Assembly: GCA_018381235.1 (NCBI GenBank)
Contig: JAGZSF010000012.1
Coordinates: forward strand, 22,313 to 86,312
DNA: 64,000 bases
DNA from: Collinsella sp.
Lineage (GTDB): Bacteria; Actinomycetota; Coriobacteriia; Coriobacteriales; Coriobacteriaceae
Direction of reading: 5' to 3'
Of the stretch, positions 59,958 through 64,000 are shown piece after piece. The notes under the pieces were generated by a model. The model was not told the DNA's origin. It made no database searches and saw nothing but the letters and a program-made list of their open reading frames with translations. The position numbers were made by a program, and so were the translations under genes. Positions within the stretch are counted from its first letter, which is position 1; each line of letters begins with the position of its first letter.

Positions 59958-60830
59958 CTAGGAGAACATGCCGGTGAGGTAATCATTCAGCCGCTTATCC
60001 TTGGGCCGTTGGAAAATCTCGTCAGTCTCGTCGTACTCGACCATATCGCCCATGTAGAAGAACGCCGTGCGGTTGGACACGCGCGACGCCTGCTCCATGT
60101 TGTGCGTCACGATGACAATGGCGCGGTCGGCCACGATCGACGACATAAGGTCCTCGATCGCCAACGTCGAGATGGGGTCGAGCGCCGAGCAGGGCTCGTC
60201 AAACAGGATCACGTCGGGGTTGAGCGCCAGCGTGCGCGCAATGCACAGACGCTGCTGCTGGCCGCCCGAAAGCGCGTAGGCGCTCTTGTCGAGCTTGTCC
60301 TTGACCTCGTCCCAAAGCGCCGCGCCGCGCAGGCTTTCCTCGACCATGCGGTCGAGCTCGTCGCGGTCGGTGATGCCGTGGCGCTTAGGCGCAAACGTGA
60401 TGTTGTCGCGAATGGACTTGCGGAACGGGTTGGGCTGCTGGAACACCATGCCAATGGAACGGCGCAGCTCGTAGGTGTTTTCGGTCTTGGTGTTTACATT
60501 GCGCCCGCGATAGTTGATCTCGCCCTCCACGCGGCAGCCGCGAATCTCGCGATTCATCAGGTTGAGGCTGCGTAAGAAGGTCGACTTACCGCAGCCCGAA
60601 GGCCCGATGAGCGCCGTGATCTCGCCCTTGTGGAAGTCGAGCGACGTATTGTGCAGTGCATGGTGGTCGCCATAGTACACGTTGACGTCCTTGGTGGAGA
60701 GCACAACCTCGTCGCTCACGGCCTTGCCGCTCACGCGCACGCGCTTCTCGCTCTCCCCCACGCTCGACAGGAAGTCCCGGGTGTCGGACGATGCCGCTTC
60801 GGTTGCGGGCGTTACATTCATCTCGCTCAT
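59958..60830 (-). CDS. pstB: Phosphate ABC transporter ATP-binding protein
   Basis: A 290-residue ABC ATPase. After a 40-residue N-terminal extension the domain begins at STKDVNVYYGDHHALHNTSL. Walker A is GPSGCGKSTFLRSLN (about 79-93), the signature LSGGQQQRLCIARTLA (about 190-205), and Walker B VILFDEPCSALDP. It energises phosphate uptake by PstCA. The first bases overlap the end of pstA (ATGA), so it is translated with it. The N-terminal extension is longer than usual and Ser/Thr/Glu-rich. Confidence 0.96.
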   Translation of the reverse strand: MSEMNVTPATEAASSDTRDFLSSVGESEKRVRVSGKAVSDEVVLSTKDVNVYYGDHHALHNTSLDFHKGEITALIGPSGCGKSTFLRSLNLMNREIRGCRVEGEINYRGRNVNTKTENTYELRRSIGMVFQQPNPFRKSIRDNITFAPKRHGITDRDELDRMVEESLRGAALWDEVKDKLDKSAYALSGGQQQRLCIARTLALNPDVILFDEPCSALDPISTLAIEDLMSSIVADRAIVIVTHNMEQASRVSNRTAFFYMGDMVEYDETDEIFQRPKDKRLNDYLTGMFS

Positions 60831-61753
60831 TCGGCCGTCATCTTCCTTGCCAGTTGCTTGCCCACAATGCGGGCGATTACGTTAAACAGCAGCACGCAAA
60901 TCATCAGCAGTACAGCGGTGCCCCAGACGATCTGCTGGGCCTCGGGGCTGCCCTCGCCATAGATCTTGTAGATGTGCACGGCGAGCGACTCGCCGGGACG
61001 GAACACGTTCCAAGCGCAGGTGGGGCTCGACAGGTTAAAGCTCAAGAAGTTCAGGCGAACCGGCGAGCTCATACCCGAGGTAAAAAGCAGTGCTGCGGCC
61101 TCGCCAAACACGCGACCGGCCGAAAGCACGATGCCCGTCACGATGGCAGGCATGGCCTCGGGGATCAGGATGTGCAGCGTGGCCTCCCAGCGAGTGAGGC
61201 CCATGGCCAGGCACGCATCGCGCTGGGCCTGCGGCACGTCCTCGAGCGCCTGCTGGATCACGCGCACCAGGATGGGGATGTTAAACATGGTGAGCGCGAC
61301 GGCGCCGGAGATGATGGAGTACTTCCAGCCCAGCTGCACCGAGAACACCAGAAAACCGAACATGCCGACGACGATGGAAGGCAGCGAGGACAACGTCTCG
61401 ATGGCGGTGGAGGCGATGTCGCGGATGGGTCCGTCCGGCGCGTACTCAACCAAAAAGACCGCGCCACCCAGGCTGATGGGCACCGAGATGATCAGGGTGA
61501 TCAGCAGCAGGTAGAACGAGTCGAACAGCTGGTAGAGCACGCCGCCCTGCGTTCCGTTGGCGCGCGACGGCTCCGTGAGAAAGCCCGGCTGGAACAGCGT
61601 CGAGATGCCCTCGAACAGGATATAGGCCACCATGGAGACGACGATGAGCATGACGATGGCGACGATCGCCGTCAACACGCCCGTGGCGAAGCGGTCCTGC
61701 TTTTGGACACGCCCGAGCCTCGCCTCGTCGATGTGGATACGCGTGCTAGCCAC
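60827..61753 (-). CDS. pstA: Phosphate ABC transporter permease PstA
   Basis: A 308-residue permease with six membrane helices. The EAA-type cytoplasmic loop lies in RDACLAMGLTRWEATLHILIPEAMPAIVTG (about 198-227). The N-terminus is cytoplasmic and charged. It overlaps pstB by four bases and pstC by eight bases, so all are one operon. Typical length for PstA. Confidence 0.95.
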   Translation of the reverse strand: MASTRIHIDEARLGRVQKQDRFATGVLTAIVAIVMLIVVSMVAYILFEGISTLFQPGFLTEPSRANGTQGGVLYQLFDSFYLLLITLIISVPISLGGAVFLVEYAPDGPIRDIASTAIETLSSLPSIVVGMFGFLVFSVQLGWKYSIISGAVALTMFNIPILVRVIQQALEDVPQAQRDACLAMGLTRWEATLHILIPEAMPAIVTGIVLSAGRVFGEAAALLFTSGMSSPVRLNFLSFNLSSPTCAWNVFRPGESLAVHIYKIYGEGSPEAQQIVWGTAVLLMICVLLFNVIARIVGKQLARKMTAE

Positions 61754-62654
61754 GAGCCTTCGCCCCCTTGCGGCCGATAAGGTGGATGATCAGGATGAAG
61801 ATGAGACTCATGCCCATCAGCAGCAGGCCGAGCGCCCACAGAACATCGTCTTGGGCCGAGCCCTCGGCATAGACTGCCATGGACGTGGTGAGCGTGGTGG
61901 TGATGGTGGACGCCGGCGACAGCAGCGACGTCGGCATGGCCTCGATGCCGCCGATGACCATGCGCACGGCGAGCGTCTCGCCAAAGGCGCGGGTCATGCC
62001 CAAGATAACCGCGGTCATGAGCGACGGCATGGCGGACTTGAGCACCACGTGCCAGATGGTCTGCCAGCGGGTGTAGCCCAGCGCGAGCGAGCCCTGACGG
62101 TAGCTGTCGGGCACAGCGCGCAGGCCATCGACCGAAAGCGTGGTCATCGTCGGCAGAATCATGACTGCCAGCACGATAGCGCCGGGCAAGATACCCAGAC
62201 CCGTGCTCACGTGGAAAACGCTCTTCATAAGGCCGACGACCACGTGAAAGCCGATCAGGCCAAAGACGACCGAGGGAATACCGGTCAAAAGCTCAATGAG
62301 CGGCTGAAAAACCTTGGATCCAAACTTAGGCTGAATCTCGACCGCAAAGATGGCAGAGCCGATGGCGATGGGCAGTGCGATGAGCGTGGAGAGCACCATG
62401 ACCGCAAACGAGGTGACGATCAGGGGCAGGGCGCCAGTGTAGGGCAGGCCGTTTTCGGCCGTGTTGGCCAGGTCCCACTTGGTACCGGTAAAAAACTCGA
62501 CGATCGAGACGCCGTCCTTGAAAAAAGCCGAGAGGCCCTTTTGGGCGACCATAAAGATGAGCGCGGCAACGACAAGCGTCACGAGCGCTACGCACGCACC
62601 CGTGACGCCCAGGCCCACGTTCTCAAGCTCGCGCTTTGGCAGCTGTTTTGCCAT
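61746..62654 (-). CDS. pstC: Phosphate ABC transporter permease PstC
   Basis: A 302-residue permease with six helices. The EAA-type loop is GSLALGYTRWQTIWHVVLKSAMPSLMTAVILGM (about 187-219), and FFTGTKWDLANTAENGLPYTGALPLIV (about 51-77) is the PstC-typical external loop. GAAAGG precedes the ATG. It lies 25 bases after pstS. Confidence 0.95.
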   Translation of the reverse strand: MAKQLPKRELENVGLGVTGACVALVTLVVAALIFMVAQKGLSAFFKDGVSIVEFFTGTKWDLANTAENGLPYTGALPLIVTSFAVMVLSTLIALPIAIGSAIFAVEIQPKFGSKVFQPLIELLTGIPSVVFGLIGFHVVVGLMKSVFHVSTGLGILPGAIVLAVMILPTMTTLSVDGLRAVPDSYRQGSLALGYTRWQTIWHVVLKSAMPSLMTAVILGMTRAFGETLAVRMVIGGIEAMPTSLLSPASTITTTLTTSMAVYAEGSAQDDVLWALGLLLMGMSLIFILIIHLIGRKGAKARG

Positions 62655-62679
62655 TGCAAACCTTTCCGGGGGCGATTAC

Positions 62680-63618
62680 TTATTTAGCAGAGACCTTGCC
62701 GCTGGCGTCCTTGACGACCTTCATGGCAGAGACGGGGATGAAGCCCTGCTCCTCGACGAGCTTGCCCTGGACGTCGTCGGAAAGCATGAACTCCAGGAAG
62801 GCCTTGGTGGCCTCGTCGGCGTCCTTGGAGCAGTACATGTGCTCGGTAGCCCAGATCTTGAAGGAGTCATCAGTGACATTCTTGCTCTTGGGCTCGACGC
62901 CCTCGACCTTGATGGCGTTGAACTTGGAGTCATCGAAGTGCGAGAAGTCGAGGTAGGAGATGGCGTTATCGGTGCTGCCCATCTGAGTCTGGACGTCGCC
63001 GGACTTGTCGAGCTCGGCGTCGCCCTTAAAGTCGACGGCCTCATCGCCAAAGACGGCGGCCTCGAAGGTGGCGCGGGTGCCGGAGCCGGCCTTGCGGTTG
63101 AGGACGACGATGGTGGCGTCGTCGCCGCCGACCTCCTTCCAGTTGGTAATCTGACCGGAGAAGATACCCTTGAGCTGCTCGAGGGACAGGTCGTCGACCT
63201 TGACGTTCTTGGAGACGACGGGGCCCATGCCCACGACGGCGACCTCGTGGTCGACGAGGTTCTTGACTTGATCGGCCTCAAGCTTGGTCTCGGCGAAGAC
63301 GTCGGAGTTGCCGATGGTGACGGTGCCGGCGGCGACAGCGGTCAGGCCCTTGCCCGAACCGTTACCCGAGCCGGAGACGGAGACATCGGGGTTGGCGTCC
63401 ATGAACTTCTCGGCAGCGGCCTCGACGAGAGCCTGGAACGAGGAGGCACCGTCGTAGGTCACCTCGCCGGAGACGGACTCGGCAGCAGCGGCGCTACCCT
63501 TGTCGGCGGCATCGGATGCGCCGGAGCCGCCGCACCCAACGAGACCGAGACCGACGATGCTGGCAAGACCACCAGCGAGGCCGAGGAACTGACGACGAGA
63601 ATAAGCCTGATCGAGCAT
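62680..63618 (-). CDS. pstS: Phosphate-binding lipoprotein PstS
   Basis: A 312-residue periplasmic-type solute-binding protein attached as a lipoprotein. The signal contains SRRQFLGLAG, a twin-arginine pattern, and the lipobox LVGC (Cys about residue 29), so export by Tat followed by lipidation is likely. The mature protein begins with a Ser/Ala linker and carries the phosphate-binding loops GNGSGKGLTAVAAGTVTIGNSD and NRKAGSGTRATFEAAVFG. GAAAGGAAG precedes ATG 63618; an ATG 18 bases upstream is less well placed. First gene of pstSCAB. Confidence 0.95.
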   Translation of the reverse strand: MLDQAYSRRQFLGLAGGLASIVGLGLVGCGGSGASDAADKGSAAAAESVSGEVTYDGASSFQALVEAAAEKFMDANPDVSVSGSGNGSGKGLTAVAAGTVTIGNSDVFAETKLEADQVKNLVDHEVAVVGMGPVVSKNVKVDDLSLEQLKGIFSGQITNWKEVGGDDATIVVLNRKAGSGTRATFEAAVFGDEAVDFKGDAELDKSGDVQTQMGSTDNAISYLDFSHFDDSKFNAIKVEGVEPKSKNVTDDSFKIWATEHMYCSKDADEATKAFLEFMLSDDVQGKLVEEQGFIPVSAMKVVKDASGKVSAK

Positions 63619-64000
63619 GATCTTCCTTTCATACATGCGATTCGCGGGCACCCTGCCCGCTTTGCTGTTTGGAAAGATACGGCCTCGATCGGGCAGTGCC
63701 CGCGCCAACTGCGGTTTTTTACGGGCATCTGATAGACCCTTACCGCAAGCGCAGCACGGCCTTTACAAACGAATAACAAACCCGGCGTTTAGCGTGGCGC
63801 GCCTTTTACACCAGAGGAAGGTAGTCATTGGAGACAGTCTTGTTTGACTAGTCATTTAAAAACGTCCCCAACGACTACCCCAGCAACGCCGATGTTTTGG
63901 CAACGACAGACACTATGACCCAATCCGAGGGCACTAAAAAGGCAGGAGCCCCCGCTCGTGACCGCGGGTCGGGGCTGCGACAATGATGTCGAAGTGCCAT
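63619..64000. other. Intergenic region upstream of pstS
   Basis: 382 bases with no complete gene. It should contain the pst promoter, but no clear -10/-35 or PhoB box was found. 63821-63877 is an R2 repeat with complementary ends (gtagtc-attggagac and gtccccaacgactac). 63936-63977 is a possible minus-strand terminator (agcccc/ggggct stem before T5) for a gene beyond the window. Confidence 0.5.
63821..63877. repeat. R2 repeat with GTAG/CTAC ends
   Basis: The two ends, gtagtcattggagac and gtccccaacgactac, are complementary at 13 of 15 positions. The middle contains tgactagtcatttaaaaacg. It is related to 16876-16907 and 36255-36305. Confidence 0.75.

Overview
The window is high-GC (about 60%) with dense genes, short spacers and G-rich ribosome binding sites. 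It looks like the chromosome of a gut Coriobacteriia species, most probably Collinsella. Supporting signs are the Gram-positive SUF set (SufB-SufD-SufS-SufU), a GGGtGRT protein pair, a Rho factor with a very long N-terminal disordered region, a CarD-like regulator, and many intergenic palindromes with a GGGAC core. This assignment is inference from gene content, not from a database search.

Layout, left to right. 1-3041: end of a suf operon (sufB tail, sufD, sufS, sufU). 3125-3934: REP-associated tyrosine transposase. 4338-6095: iron-sulfur scaffold plus GGGtGRT protein. 6352-8900: FAD flavoprotein and a DinD-like protein. 8901-9458: duplicated tRNA-Lys region and tRNA-His. 9624-17230: aminotransferase, ROK sugar kinase, VanZ-like protein, a membrane-anchored protein of unknown function, and rho. 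17231-24834: argS, carD, an HD protein, proA, a peptidase interrupted by an in-frame TGA, and proB. 24915-31109: nicotinate phosphoribosyltransferase, a tail-anchored protein, tRNA-Ala, a radical SAM enzyme, a 6S-like RNA, a WecA/TagO-type transferase and trpS. 31502-41091: MGMT-like repair protein, DegV, MarR, a B3/B4 protein, pckA, a flippase-like protein, a metallophosphatase and a K+/H+ antiporter. 41318-45795: serC-serA, an M20 peptidase and a DUF1015 protein. 45925-51602: two histidine phosphatases, a nitroreductase, an HdeD-like protein, a YaiI-like protein, a His-rich metal transporter and a DEDDh exonuclease. 51954-53144: an A+T-rich accessory gene with a nuclease-like segment. 53564-56933: a metal-resistance locus (ArsR/SmtB, HMA protein, P1B ATPase) facing an MntR-like repressor. 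57116-63618: HAD phosphatase, ABC-F protein and the pstSCAB operon.

How parts work together. SufBDSU builds Fe-S clusters. The ArsR operators sit inside a consensus promoter and again before the ATPase, so metal release should switch on both units. An AGTT-CCATGG-AACT dyad occurs before the putative manganese transporter and, in degenerate form, before the MntR-like gene, which suggests one regulon. The intergenic DNA carries several repeat families: eight copies of a ccaccacaaagg hairpin, GTAG-tcattgg-GGAC repeats, tgccggcac repeats, and tgattatttaatcc repeats. Two further elements share a core (ACCTGCGGTTTTA) but have unrelated, self-complementary arms. These, together with the RAYT transposase, are the most unusual part of the window.
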